A stretch of DNA of 64,000 bases from Heterotrichella gracilis (Eukaryota; Sar; Xanthophyceae; Tribonematales; Xanthonemataceae), in NCBI GenBank assembly GCA_032358255.1, contig JAULBX010006664.1, forward strand, positions 124,001-188,000, read 5' to 3'. The position numbers and the translations under genes are program-made. This document shows positions 9,314-19,149 of the stretch, in pieces. Each line of letters opens with the position of its first letter. Position 1 is the stretch's first letter. Under the pieces are notes generated by a model. The model was not told the origin of the DNA and made no database searches. It was given only the letters and a program-made list of their open reading frames with translations.

Positions 9314-9580
9314 TGCTCCCCCTCAGCGGATCAGCGCAGCTAATCCCTAGTAAGAAAACTTGTTTTCAAGAGACGGATCATAAAATAAAAATTAACTCTG
9401 AAAGAGTTTAAATTTGTTGGTTGTGTTCCTCCCTAGGAATCAGTGCAACTAATCCCTGTGAATAAACAATGCGCACCTAATCCTTGATTACAATCCGCTG
9501 GCACAAAATTTGCAGATATTTGTTATCAAACATGTGGCATTACAAAAATTTACCTACCTTTTTATTTCCTGATCATTTTA
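9314..9580. repeat. gene-free stretch with shorter copies of the tRNA-flank repeat
   Basis: No coding region is credible before the GTG at 9581. GGATCAGCGCAGCTAATCC (9328-9346) and GAATCAGTGCAACTAATCC (9437-9455) are shortened relatives of the 19-bp repeats found after tRNA-Gln. Each is a GGAT/ATCC-type inverted repeat with a purine-rich loop. A second GAAAAC-TT-GTTTTC hairpin lies at 9354-9367. Nothing further is recognised in 9456-9580. Confidence 0.6.
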
Positions 9581-11986
9581 GTGCGATATAAAAAATATAT
9601 TAAACGTTTCTTTATAGGGCTTCTTGCCCTAATTCTATTATTAACTACATCTGTTTTTGTTTTAATTACTTTTTATAAAAAAGAACTTGCTACAACGTTA
9701 ATTGATAATTTAAAGGAGGATCACGGAATGATATTAAAAATAGAAGATCTTAATGTATCATTTTTTAGTAATTGGCCTGACGCATCTATTCAACTAAAGA
9801 ACATATCTCTTTCGAGTAACCTATCTCCAAATAAAAACGAACCAATTTTACAAGCTGGATCAGTTTCTCTTTCACTCGATATATTAAAGCTATTTAAAAA
9901 GAAATTTAGTGTTGGTTCTGTATCTATTAAAAATGCTACAATCAACTTAATAAAGAATAAGGACGGTTCTAATAATTTTGAGTTGAAACAAAAAGCAGCG
10001 AACGCTTCGGCAAAACCAATAACGTTTGAAATAAATAAGGTAACCATTTTAAATACGCAATTTAATTTTTTAGATAAAGAAAGAGGGCAAAATATTGATG
10101 TTCATTTTATAGATAACATAATTAAGTTAAAAAATGAATTAGATGGTGTTGAAGCAAAATTTATTGGCGATGTTAATATAGGTGGTTTATTGTTTAAGCC
10201 TAAAAAAGGCCCATTCTTAAAGAATACTGATGCCAATCTTAATTTAAGTATAAGCATTTTTACTAAAAGTAAATCTGTTTTTATTCATCAACCCTCTATT
10301 ATAACTATAGGAAATCATCCCTACTACATTAGTTCGTTCTTAGATCTTAAAGAAAAAAAACAATTAGTATTGTCCATTCAAAGTGAAAATATTGATTATA
10401 AGAAAGGGATGAGTCTTCTTAATACTAATCTTCAAAAAAAATTAGCAAATTTTAATGTCAATAAAAATATTGATGCTAAAATATTAATCATAACTAAACT
10501 TGGCATAAAACAAGACCCTATTATTATAGCACAATTAAGTGGTAAAAATAATGATGTAACAATTGGTCGCAGCAAAATTCCATATTCTAATTTATCGTTT
10601 TACGGAACAATTGTAAGCTTAGATTCCTCAAAACAAAAAGGTGATACCGAACATGCAAGGGTAATTTTTAATTCAATAACCGGTAACCTTTACGATTTTC
10701 CATTTACGGCATCTGTTACGGTTGTTAATTTTGATGATCCGCATATTAATATTGATGCCAATTTATTTATTACAGCATCAAAAATTGATTTTAAGCCAAG
10801 CAAAGATTTTATTTTAAAAGGCAATTGTGTGGCGAAAATTAAATACAGTGGTCCAGCCCAAAAATTAAACAAAGATGAGTTTTTAGACGCCCCTATGAAA
10901 TTAGATGCAGGTTTATTTTTTAATAATTTAAGTTATCAGGAAAAAAATAAACCTTATGTATACACGATAGTTGGTAATGCTAATCTGCAGAATAAAGACC
11001 TGCAGTTTGAAAATTTATATTTAAAGACCGATGCAGGCAATGTTACTTTAAAAGGTGATGTTAAAGATTTTACCAGTTTTGTTTTGGGTTATACCGAGGG
11101 ATTTAAAGCAACATTATCGGCAAGGTCAGAAAGCTTTAACTTAAATCCGTACTTATCAGTTAAAACAAGTAAAAAAGATAGTGCTGTTAGAAAAATAGAA
11201 GCGGAAGCAACTGAAAAAGCCGTTAAAAAAACCATAAAAGCCGAGCAAAGTAATTTTGAGTTTAATGTTTCTCTATTGGCAAAAAAGATGTTTGTACGAA
11301 ATGTTAAAGCTACAAATGCAAGTATTAATTTGGTTTATAAGAACAAGTTGCTGGATGTTAGATCGGTGAATATGAATGCCTGTAATGGGAAATTATTTGC
11401 CAAAGGCACAATTTATGATCTTAGCAAAATAACTGCTGAGGTTAAAATAGAGGGTATGGATGTGAATTTATTATTCAATGACTTTGAGAATTTTGGTCAA
11501 AAAGCAATAGAGAGTAAACATTTGCAAGGAAACATTTTTATTGATGCTAAATTTAAAACAGACCTTGATGATAAAATGGAAGTTATAGGTAATACCATGG
11601 ATGGGGAAGTAAAATTAAAATTAAAGGAAGGGCACCTTTTAAATTTTGAGCCGTTGCAAAACATATCAGACTACATTTTTAGGAACCGGGATTTTAAAGA
11701 TATTTCTTTTAGCGAGATAAACCAGACCTGCCAAATAAAAGGTTTTGAGATGCAGATAGAGGAAATGGAGATAGCTTCGAACGTATTAAATTTATTTGTT
11801 TTTGGTAAATATCATTTCAAGGAAAACTCAAATATAAACATCCTGGTGCCATGGAGTAACTTAAAGAAACGCGGTAAAAATTATATTCCAGTAAGCAGCG
11901 GACAAACAGCCGAAAATTCTAAAGGATTAAAACTTAATTACTCGGGTCCCCCCAAAAAATTAAAATTAAGTTTGGGGCACAAATAA
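9581..11986 (+). CDS. AsmA-family-like inner-membrane-anchored protein
   Basis: The 801 residues start with one N-terminal transmembrane helix (about 8-31) and continue as a long beta-rich periplasmic domain. The opening LKIEDLNVSFFSNWPDASIQLKNISL and the late GNTMDGEVKLKLKEGHLLNFEPLQ region match the AsmA/TamB-like fold, which includes bridge-like proteins thought to move phospholipid to the outer membrane. The specific role is inferred from the family. The start is GTG at 9581, because no in-frame ATG precedes the helix. A lysine/glutamate-rich linker lies near residue 540. The stop codon abuts the stop of the convergent phosphatase gene with no gap. Confidence 0.8.
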   Translation: MRYKKYIKRFFIGLLALILLLTTSVFVLITFYKKELATTLIDNLKEDHGMILKIEDLNVSFFSNWPDASIQLKNISLSSNLSPNKNEPILQAGSVSLSLDILKLFKKKFSVGSVSIKNATINLIKNKDGSNNFELKQKAANASAKPITFEINKVTILNTQFNFLDKERGQNIDVHFIDNIIKLKNELDGVEAKFIGDVNIGGLLFKPKKGPFLKNTDANLNLSISIFTKSKSVFIHQPSIITIGNHPYYISSFLDLKEKKQLVLSIQSENIDYKKGMSLLNTNLQKKLANFNVNKNIDAKILIITKLGIKQDPIIIAQLSGKNNDVTIGRSKIPYSNLSFYGTIVSLDSSKQKGDTEHARVIFNSITGNLYDFPFTASVTVVNFDDPHINIDANLFITASKIDFKPSKDFILKGNCVAKIKYSGPAQKLNKDEFLDAPMKLDAGLFFNNLSYQEKNKPYVYTIVGNANLQNKDLQFENLYLKTDAGNVTLKGDVKDFTSFVLGYTEGFKATLSARSESFNLNPYLSVKTSKKDSAVRKIEAEATEKAVKKTIKAEQSNFEFNVSLLAKKMFVRNVKATNASINLVYKNKLLDVRSVNMNACNGKLFAKGTIYDLSKITAEVKIEGMDVNLLFNDFENFGQKAIESKHLQGNIFIDAKFKTDLDDKMEVIGNTMDGEVKLKLKEGHLLNFEPLQNISDYIFRNRDFKDISFSEINQTCQIKGFEMQIEEMEIASNVLNLFVFGKYHFKENSNINILVPWSNLKKRGKNYIPVSSGQTAENSKGLKLNYSGPPKKLKLSLGHK

Positions 11987-13630
11987 CTACTTAAAAAAAT
12001 TATTTAATGGTTCAGCTAAAGTCGAATTTGGTTGATTGATCTTTAATAATTCGCAAATAGTTGGCGCAATTTGTGTAATAGTAGTATAAATATAGGTCTC
12101 ACCTTTTTTTATACCGTTGCCATAAAACAGAATGGGTACATGTGTATCGTAATTATAACCAGCGCCGTGTGTCGTGCCTTTTTCTGTATAATCCATCCAG
12201 GCCGGATTGTATATGAAGCACACATTACCACTTAATTTATGATTATATCCGTTTTGTAATAAAGCTCTGTAATCATTTTTATCAAACGATTCGTTTTTTA
12301 AAACCTTCGACGGATATGCCTCTGAAATGCCATAAACGGTTATTAAAAAATCAGACAGTTTTTTTTCTATCTCATCTAAATTTAATTTTTCTTCTTCTAT
12401 TCTTTTATTATTCAAATATACCTGCTCATTAGTTACGCATGTAAATAGCAAAGTATCGCAATAACTGTGCTCAAAATAAGTTTTTATTTTTTTTGTCAGT
12501 TTATTATCTTTTAAGTAACCCGCGGGAATTTTATTATCAATCAAATGATTCGGCACATCAGCGCCCCCATGATCTGCAGTTAAAAAGACAGTGTAATTAT
12601 TTTTTCCAACTTCTTTATCCAGTTCATTCAACAATTCTTCAATATCTTTATCCAATCTTAAATAAATATCTTCCACTTCTATTGATCTTGGGCCATAGGA
12701 GTGAGCAACAATATCCGGACTTGAAAAACTGACACTAAAAAGGTCTGTTTCGTCATCTTTGCCTAATTGTTCATTTTTTACACAGGCAATGGCAATGTCT
12801 TTTGTTAAAGAGTTTCCGTAAGGGGTTGCTCTTATTATTGCGTATTTATTTTTTTCTAATTGTAATTTATAATTGTAAGGAAAAACAGCTTTTTCCTTTT
12901 TGTTTGGCGAAATTTCATATCTATTTTCATCAGCTATTGAATTAGTATAGGTTTCAAGCGGATATAATGTTTGCCAGCCTTTTTCCAAATATGTTTTTAC
13001 ATAATTTTTTGCATTAAAGGCAATTAGCCACTGCGGTAGTTCTTTAAGATACCAGCTTGACGAAATAAAATTTCCGGTAGAATCATCAAGCCAAAAAGCA
13101 GCATCGGCTGAGTGTCCTGCTGGAAATATAGAGCTCCTATCTTTTAATGCAACAGCAAACACTTTTGATTTGTGATTAGAACTCATTTTTAATTCATCGC
13201 CAATTGTTGAGCTTAATTGTTTGCGTGGCGACATTAATCCATATTTACTTTGCGAGCCAATTGTTTTAACCGAAGTGTCCTCGCAACAGTATGCCTCTCT
13301 GCCTATTTTTCTTACAAACCAATCGTTTGCAATAATGCCGTGCGCGCGGGGCGTTGCTCCGGTATATATACTGCAATGTCCCGGGCCGGTATAGGTGGGA
13401 ATATAGTTGTAATGGGCATTCTTAAAATAATAGCCATCATTCACTAATCTTTTAAAACCACCATTGCCATAACGATCCCAATAACGATAAATATAATCGT
13501 TTCGCATTTGATCAACGACTATTCCAACTACAAGTTTTGGTTTTGTGTTTCCTGCAGTCACTTTTTGTGCAAAAATGGAATTAAGATTTAAGAATAGAAT
13601 AAAAATAAAAAGTAAAAAGAGTTTTTGCAT
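11987..13630 (-). CDS. PafA-like alkaline phosphatase (secreted)
   Basis: The 547 residues begin with a signal peptide (cut near IFAQ) and form one alkaline-phosphatase superfamily domain. Visible metal and active-site motifs are GIVVDQMRND (metal Asp), TYTGPGHCSIYTG (nucleophile Thr), HGIIANDW (Asn), KDRSS (the Lys-x-Arg pair typical of PafA), SPDIVAHSYGP (Asp and His), TADHGG (Asp-His) and THGAGYNYDTHVP (His). The family contains calcium-independent periplasmic phosphomonoesterases of Flavobacteriia that release phosphate from organic esters. A phosphate-deficiency role is inferred, as no pho box is evident. It ends flush against the AsmA-like gene and lies just downstream of the CapD-like gene. 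Confidence 0.88.
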   Translation of the reverse strand: MQKLFLLFIFILFLNLNSIFAQKVTAGNTKPKLVVGIVVDQMRNDYIYRYWDRYGNGGFKRLVNDGYYFKNAHYNYIPTYTGPGHCSIYTGATPRAHGIIANDWFVRKIGREAYCCEDTSVKTIGSQSKYGLMSPRKQLSSTIGDELKMSSNHKSKVFAVALKDRSSIFPAGHSADAAFWLDDSTGNFISSSWYLKELPQWLIAFNAKNYVKTYLEKGWQTLYPLETYTNSIADENRYEISPNKKEKAVFPYNYKLQLEKNKYAIIRATPYGNSLTKDIAIACVKNEQLGKDDETDLFSVSFSSPDIVAHSYGPRSIEVEDIYLRLDKDIEELLNELDKEVGKNNYTVFLTADHGGADVPNHLIDNKIPAGYLKDNKLTKKIKTYFEHSYCDTLLFTCVTNEQVYLNNKRIEEEKLNLDEIEKKLSDFLITVYGISEAYPSKVLKNESFDKNDYRALLQNGYNHKLSGNVCFIYNPAWMDYTEKGTTHGAGYNYDTHVPILFYGNGIKKGETYIYTTITQIAPTICELLKINQPNSTLAEPLNNFFK

Positions 13631-13631
13631 G

Positions 13632-15518
13632 TTAATCTAGTTTTTGAAATACAGAATTATTACTTTTAAATTCCGGCACAAGATCTTTCATGCGCTGAAC
13701 GATCAACTCATTGTTTTGAGTATTAAACGTTTTTATTAATTCTTCAATAATGCCTTTTACTTCGGCGTAATCGTACTCCCTTACTTTTCCAATTAATATT
13801 TGATTATGGTGAGTTGGTAATGTATTTTCATTATCCGCCAATAACTCTTCAAATAATTTTTCTCCCGGCCTTAATCCAGTAAAAACAATTTTTATATCCC
13901 TGTTCTCTTTTAAACCCGACAGCATTATCATTTTTCTTGCAAGGTCTACTATCTTAACAGAGTTGCCCATGTTAAATACAAATATCTCTCCGCCTTTGCC
14001 AATACTCCCAGCTTCCAAAACTAACTGACTGGCCTCGGGGATGGTCATAAAATAACGTGTTATATCGGGATGTGTAATTGTAATTGGTCCGCCAGATTCT
14101 ATTTGTTTTTTAAATCTTGGAATTACCGAACCGTTAGACCCAAGTACATTTCCAAAACGAGTGGTAATAAATTTTGTTTTAGATGTTTTACCTAAACTCT
14201 GAATATATATTTCTGAGATACGTTTACTGGCACCCATAACGTTGGTTGGGTTTACAGCCTTATCTGTACTTACAAAAACAAAACGCTCAACATTAAATTC
14301 ATTGGCAAGATCAGCAGTATTTTTTGTTCCAAGTATGTTTGTGAAAATAGATTCAGAGGGATTGTTTTCCATCATAGGTACATGTTTGTACGCGGCGGCA
14401 TGAAAAACAATCTGAGGTTTAAAGGTATTAAAAACATGTTTCATGCGTTCGTTGTTTCTAACGTCAGCCATTACAACCTCAAAAGCTGTGTCTTTAAATT
14501 TTTCAGCAAACTCCAGATCAAGCTCGTGTAAAGGACTTTCGGCTTGATCTAGCAAATATATTTTTTTTGGAGAATAATTGGCGCATTGCCTTGCCAATTC
14601 GCTACCTATGCTTCCGGCGGCTCCGGTAATTAAAATTACTTTGTTCTTAAGTTGGGTACTAATTAGATCGTCGTCTAATTTGATAGGATCCCGTTCCAAA
14701 AGGTCTTCGATCTTAATGCTTTTGATCTGGTTAAAACTCAGTTCCCCATTTATCCAACTGGTCACCGGCGGTACATTCAATACTCTGATATTATTCTCTA
14801 AACAAATATCGGTTATCTCGTTCTTCTTTTTTGGTGAGATCTTTTGAATGGAAATGATCACTAACTCTATTTCATTCTCTTTTATAAGTTCCGGAAGTTT
14901 ACTTTGCGGATAAACAAATATCCCTTCAAGGCTCCTGCCTAATTTTTCCTCATCATCATCAATAAAAGCAACCACCTTGTATTTTATGGCCGCATCCCTG
15001 TCAAGTGTACGCTTGGTAATTATCCCCGCTTCACCGGCGCCGTAAATAATGACATGCATTTTTTCTTTGGCTGGGTTCTTAATTTCAAAATACAAAGCTT
15101 TAACGGCGAGTCTGGAGCTTATCATGATGAACAATGTTACAAGACCGTCAATAATAATAATTGAGTTTGGTATAAAATAATAACCAAGAACAAAATTCAG
15201 AGAAATAACATTAAGAATGAAAAGTAAAGAACTGCCTGCAAGTACAACTAAAAAAATGCGGGTTGTATCTCGGGTACTTGTATACCTTACAACGCCTTTA
15301 TACGTTTTGGAGATAAAGAAAGAAAGAAAACGGATACTAAGAACGATCAAAAAATCAAAGGGCAAATTTGCTTTATCAATTGCCGACATCACTGAGTCGA
15401 AATAAAAACGGATAAAGAAGGCCAATGATAAGGCAAACGCACAAACAAAAGTGTCAATAAAAAGAATTGACCAGCGAGGTAAATTATATTGCCAAAACAG
15501 CTTAAAAAGTCTGTACAT
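13632..15518 (-). CDS. CapD/FlaA1-like nucleotide-sugar epimerase/dehydratase (membrane-bound)
   Basis: The 628 residues form a two-part protein. About 1-135 are four hydrophobic helices. About 140-280 form a CoA-binding-like Rossmann domain (IYGAGEAGIITKRTL). About 295-600 form an extended SDR domain with GAAGSIGSELARQ for NAD(P) and the NPTNVMGASKRISE segment. The last replaces the usual YxxxK by MxxxK, as in PglF/FlaA1-type UDP-GlcNAc 4,6-dehydratases. The enzyme likely makes a 4-keto-6-deoxy-hexosamine nucleotide for surface polysaccharide or protein glycans. The downstream PafA-like gene is 1 bp away, and the glycan-related membrane proteins lie upstream on the same strand. Confidence 0.88.
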   Translation of the reverse strand: MYRLFKLFWQYNLPRWSILFIDTFVCAFALSLAFFIRFYFDSVMSAIDKANLPFDFLIVLSIRFLSFFISKTYKGVVRYTSTRDTTRIFLVVLAGSSLLFILNVISLNFVLGYYFIPNSIIIIDGLVTLFIMISSRLAVKALYFEIKNPAKEKMHVIIYGAGEAGIITKRTLDRDAAIKYKVVAFIDDDEEKLGRSLEGIFVYPQSKLPELIKENEIELVIISIQKISPKKKNEITDICLENNIRVLNVPPVTSWINGELSFNQIKSIKIEDLLERDPIKLDDDLISTQLKNKVILITGAAGSIGSELARQCANYSPKKIYLLDQAESPLHELDLEFAEKFKDTAFEVVMADVRNNERMKHVFNTFKPQIVFHAAAYKHVPMMENNPSESIFTNILGTKNTADLANEFNVERFVFVSTDKAVNPTNVMGASKRISEIYIQSLGKTSKTKFITTRFGNVLGSNGSVIPRFKKQIESGGPITITHPDITRYFMTIPEASQLVLEAGSIGKGGEIFVFNMGNSVKIVDLARKMIMLSGLKENRDIKIVFTGLRPGEKLFEELLADNENTLPTHHNQILIGKVREYDYAEVKGIIEELIKTFNTQNNELIVQRMKDLVPEFKSNNSVFQKLD

Positions 15519-15536
15519 AAGTAAGCATAAATTTAC

Positions 15537-16247
15537 TTATTTTTTTTGAGTCGGAATAGTAGAAGTTGGGGTAGCTTTTGGAACCGCGGTGGTAGAAGTT
15601 TTTGTGGCTTCTATTGGGGGCATTAATTTCAAAACAGGCTTAAAAGGCTTGTCGGCAGCCACAATTTCGCATGAGGTGCAAATTTCCTTCCATTTTAATT
15701 CCATTTTGCACGCTGTTGGCTGAACATATATTTTTTTCATGGTGCTATCGGGCATCATAAATTCCATATCTGTTGCCATGGTTTTAGGGCCCTCAAAAGC
15801 AAAAGGCTCTTTAAAGTAATCTTCTAAATGTATGTCTTTAATATGGATCTTTTTATTGAAGATCATTGTATATAATTCAAAAATTGCTCTTGATATTTTA
15901 ATGAAGATCAGATTCTTTTCGTTGTCATATGTGATTTTAACATTACCAACTACTTTTGTCTTGTAGTCGAATGGACCAACATTTACTAACGCGTCGCAGG
16001 TAAAATCACTACTATCCGGTCGAATATTTATTTTTGGATTTTGAACAGTCCAATGATATTTACCGCTAATAAGTAATACTTCATAATCATTAGTGCCTTT
16101 TATGTCGCCAACAGCAGCAATAACTTTATTGACCGCTTCTTCATGTAATACAACAGCAAAATCATTTATTTCATTTTTCTGTTTTTGACCACTAACGGGT
16201 AAAGCAAAAAAACAAATAAATAAAAAGATAAATAAGCGATTGATCAT
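15537..16247 (-). CDS. secreted protein of unknown function
   Basis: The 236 residues begin with a signal peptide (MINRLFIFLFICFF..., cleavage near VSGQ). The body is probably beta-rich and ends in a Thr/Pro/Ala/Lys tail (about 215-236). Two cysteines occur close together near ICTSCE and one in PTACKME. The part around AVGDIKGTNDYEVLLISGKY has some look of DUF4468-type domains, but the match is not secure. It sits within the glycan cluster, 18 bp downstream of capD on the complementary order, and is probably cotranscribed with it. Confidence 0.6.
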   Translation of the reverse strand: MINRLFIFLFICFFALPVSGQKQKNEINDFAVVLHEEAVNKVIAAVGDIKGTNDYEVLLISGKYHWTVQNPKINIRPDSSDFTCDALVNVGPFDYKTKVVGNVKITYDNEKNLIFIKISRAIFELYTMIFNKKIHIKDIHLEDYFKEPFAFEGPKTMATDMEFMMPDSTMKKIYVQPTACKMELKWKEICTSCEIVAADKPFKPVLKLMPPIEATKTSTTAVPKATPTSTIPTQKK

Positions 16248-16264
16248 TAAAGCAAAAGTAATAA

Positions 16265-17644
16265 TTAATATTCATCAATACCCCGCCTTGCTTTATCATA
16301 ATCAGGGTGTTTTAAGAATTTTTCACGCTCCGGGTTTTTGGTTATCCTAAAAAAGGCATCAAAATAAGCTTCCCTTGTCATGCTGTCATAATGAATAATA
16401 TTCCATTTAGCCTGCATAGTTTGAATGATGTTTAAAAGGAGACAAAGCACCATTAAAGTGTAAACAATAGATCTTTTTAGTTTATCGGAATTTTGAATAT
16501 GCGCAACAAATGCAGCAAATGGTATGGCAAGAAGCGGGTAAATATCTATTAAAGCCCGTTGACCATAAGAACCCCCATACCACCAGCACCACCAGGAAAA
16601 AACAATATAAAAATAGAATAAAGTAAATAGTAATAAAGTAATAAAAAAGGGCTTGTTGTTTTTTCGTAAATAATAAAAGCCTACCAATGAAAATAGCATA
16701 ATTGGAGAATATAGCAACCAACCTTTTCTAAAACTAAAAAGCCCGTCAATAATGTGCGGGTTATTAAAATAGAAACGCTCGCCCATATACGAATTCACAA
16801 AATAATTTCCTGTGACATATTTCCAATAGATAAGCTGAGGAAGATAAATAAGGATACCACAACCAGCAATTAAAAAAACGTGCTTATAATTTTTTAGGAA
16901 TAATTTTATTTTAGCATTTACATCTTTGAACGAACTTATATTATAAAAAAAGAAAACAAAAAATATAAAAATATTTATCGGCCTAACTAAAGTGATCATG
17001 CCGCCAAGTAAGCCGATTAATAATGTAATTTTAAACGTTTGGTTTTGATGCCATTTAATAGTGTAATAAGTAAATGCGGCAATAAGCGCAAAATCAACTG
17101 GGTGGGCCATGCCTGCGCCGTTGGTGAGATAATAAATTATGTTAGTTCCAAAAATGATGGCAAGCGAAGTAATAAAAACCACCGTTTGACTAAAATATAG
17201 TTTTAAGATCTTTAATAAAAAAAAGAGCCCGATTAAAAAATAAAAGAGAGATGAGAACTGAACTGCAAAATGATAAGGATCTGAAAAGCCATTCGCTTCT
17301 TCATTAAATAACTTACAGTAAATGTGGGCGGCAGCAAAAAATGGAAGATAGCTTACGGCCATGCCCATATTTACTTTAATTATTTTATTTCCATTGGCAT
17401 CGATACTTGGCCAATAGTATCTTCCTTCTAATTCGCGATTAAGTGAGTCGTCTGTAAATGCAAGTGAAAGATCGTGTTCGTAAAAAGTAGCGGGTAAATA
17501 ACAATAGTAACTAATTACATCATTTGTTATAATGTTGCCTTTTTGATAGCGTACGATATTAAAATTAACCCAGGTAATCGCTATAAGCGTAATAAGAATT
17601 ACCCAGTTGGCGTTTAATTGCTTTATGTTCTTAAATAAATTCAA
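16265..17644 (-). CDS. GT-C-like polytopic membrane protein
   Basis: The 459 residues hold about ten or more hydrophobic helices. The first outer loop contains acidic residues (IITNDVISYYCYLPATFYEHD), as in ArnT/PMT-like glycosyltransferases that use polyprenyl-phosphate sugars. The start is TTG at 17644, because no ATG exists before the first helix and the upstream gene ends 13 bp away. It follows another GT-C-like gene, and the pair plausibly decorates a surface glycan. The acceptor and donor cannot be deduced. Confidence 0.65.
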   Translation of the reverse strand: MNLFKNIKQLNANWVILITLIAITWVNFNIVRYQKGNIITNDVISYYCYLPATFYEHDLSLAFTDDSLNRELEGRYYWPSIDANGNKIIKVNMGMAVSYLPFFAAAHIYCKLFNEEANGFSDPYHFAVQFSSLFYFLIGLFFLLKILKLYFSQTVVFITSLAIIFGTNIIYYLTNGAGMAHPVDFALIAAFTYYTIKWHQNQTFKITLLIGLLGGMITLVRPINIFIFFVFFFYNISSFKDVNAKIKLFLKNYKHVFLIAGCGILIYLPQLIYWKYVTGNYFVNSYMGERFYFNNPHIIDGLFSFRKGWLLYSPIMLFSLVGFYYLRKNNKPFFITLLLFTLFYFYIVFSWWCWWYGGSYGQRALIDIYPLLAIPFAAFVAHIQNSDKLKRSIVYTLMVLCLLLNIIQTMQAKWNIIHYDSMTREAYFDAFFRITKNPEREKFLKHPDYDKARRGIDEY

Positions 17645-17657
17645 GTGCTCTGTAAAA

Positions 17658-19145
17658 TTAATTATTTTTTATAAGGTAATATACATTGTAGTTCTCGACA
17701 TCAACCATAGCATTATCAAAAGTAGCGAGTTTTAGGGTTTTAAAACCAGGTAAACTATCAATCGAATTATCAAGATCTTTTTTTAAATAAAAAGTATTTA
17801 ATATTAAAACAGATGTATCGTTTTTAGCCAAGCTTTTTAGTTTTGTCTCAAAATCGGGTTTTGTGATAATAAAAGGCCATGTATTCCACTTACAGAAGGA
17901 GCTATTTTCACCAGTCTCAAGATATGTTATTTTTTTATTTAAGTAGGCAGAAACCGGAGGGCCCGAGCTTAAATTAGAAAGTAATATTGCTTTATTTTGT
18001 AGGTTGTTTTTTTGTAAATAAATAGCCAGGTTTTTTGAATTTGAAAAGGGCTGTTTTATATCTGTAATAAATAAATAGAAACCTGATATTACATGAAGTG
18101 CTAAAAAACCAAAAGCAATTTTTTGGTACAACTTGTTTTTTTCGCTTTTAAGAGGGTATAAAATATTTTGCAGCCAAAAAGAAAATATAAGTATTACGAA
18201 TATAAAACCAGCATGTCTTGTGGCAACTATAAGCGGTGAAAAATAAATGAAGAGACAAATAAGTACTGTAGAAAAGTAGAAAAAGAATAAAACAAGCCTT
18301 TCTTTTTTAAAGACAAAGAAAGGGGACAACGCAAAAACAACAGAAAGAACTACAGCAATAGGGTTAGACCATGCTATAATAAGGTTCGAATTCCAAACTT
18401 TAGAAGATGTGAAATCGGGTAGGGGTAATATACCTTTTAAATAAATAGAGAAAGCTTTGCCAAAACGTTTAAAACTAAACAGAGGGTCAATATCATATTT
18501 AAATAACATATGATCTGCAGGCACCTTTAACGAAAACAAGATCAGTGAGCCAATAACAATTAAAGAAAGATAAAGATATTTAATAACCGAGTTTTTATTT
18601 ATGAATACTAAAACCAGGCACAAAGTAATCACAATTAGTATTGAGTAAATATGTGTGAAGGATAAGCCTAATAGGCACGTGGTAATCATTAAGTGATTTT
18701 TTATCGGTTTACTTAACTGAATAAACACAAGGGTAATGAAGAAAATACTTATCGCGTAATTCCTGCTGATGATATGATATTCGTAAATAAAAAAATATCC
18801 AAACACAATGAGAACTGAGACAACTTTTTTAAATGGGACATGTTTCAAAAATAGAAATACAGTACCCGACATAATTGTAATGTTAAGCAGTTGCATATAT
18901 ATTACGGAAGAGCTAAAGCGGGTAATTAAAAATAGCAAACCATCCCAAAGTAACGGATGGCCGTCGTAAGCAGCGTTTCTGTGAAGTTCAGAAAGACTGG
19001 AACTATCTCGCGCTAACAAAAAATGATGCGCTTCATCTGACCAAATTTCATGATTGAGAATTCCGATGAGGCCGATGATGAAATGAAAAAATGCAACAAC
19101 TGCACAAAAAAGAAAAGTACTAGTTTGTTTTTGACGAATTATCAA
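17658..19145 (-). CDS. GT39-like glycosyltransferase family membrane protein
   Basis: The 495 residues hold about eleven helices. Near the N-terminus, NHEIWSDEAHHFLLARDSS and NAAYDGHPLLWDGLLF form the acidic first-loop signature of GT-C/GT39-like enzymes. The C-terminal 130 residues form a soluble periplasmic domain. The start is TTG at 19145, four bases after the stop of the aldehyde dehydrogenase gene, and no ATG is available before the first helix. It probably transfers a sugar from a lipid carrier, with unknown specificity. Confidence 0.68.
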   Translation of the reverse strand: MIIRQKQTSTFLFCAVVAFFHFIIGLIGILNHEIWSDEAHHFLLARDSSSLSELHRNAAYDGHPLLWDGLLFLITRFSSSVIYMQLLNITIMSGTVFLFLKHVPFKKVVSVLIVFGYFFIYEYHIISRNYAISIFFITLVFIQLSKPIKNHLMITTCLLGLSFTHIYSILIVITLCLVLVFINKNSVIKYLYLSLIVIGSLILFSLKVPADHMLFKYDIDPLFSFKRFGKAFSIYLKGILPLPDFTSSKVWNSNLIIAWSNPIAVVLSVVFALSPFFVFKKERLVLFFFYFSTVLICLFIYFSPLIVATRHAGFIFVILIFSFWLQNILYPLKSEKNKLYQKIAFGFLALHVISGFYLFITDIKQPFSNSKNLAIYLQKNNLQNKAILLSNLSSGPPVSAYLNKKITYLETGENSSFCKWNTWPFIITKPDFETKLKSLAKNDTSVLILNTFYLKKDLDNSIDSLPGFKTLKLATFDNAMVDVENYNVYYLIKNN

Positions 19146-19149
19146 AACA

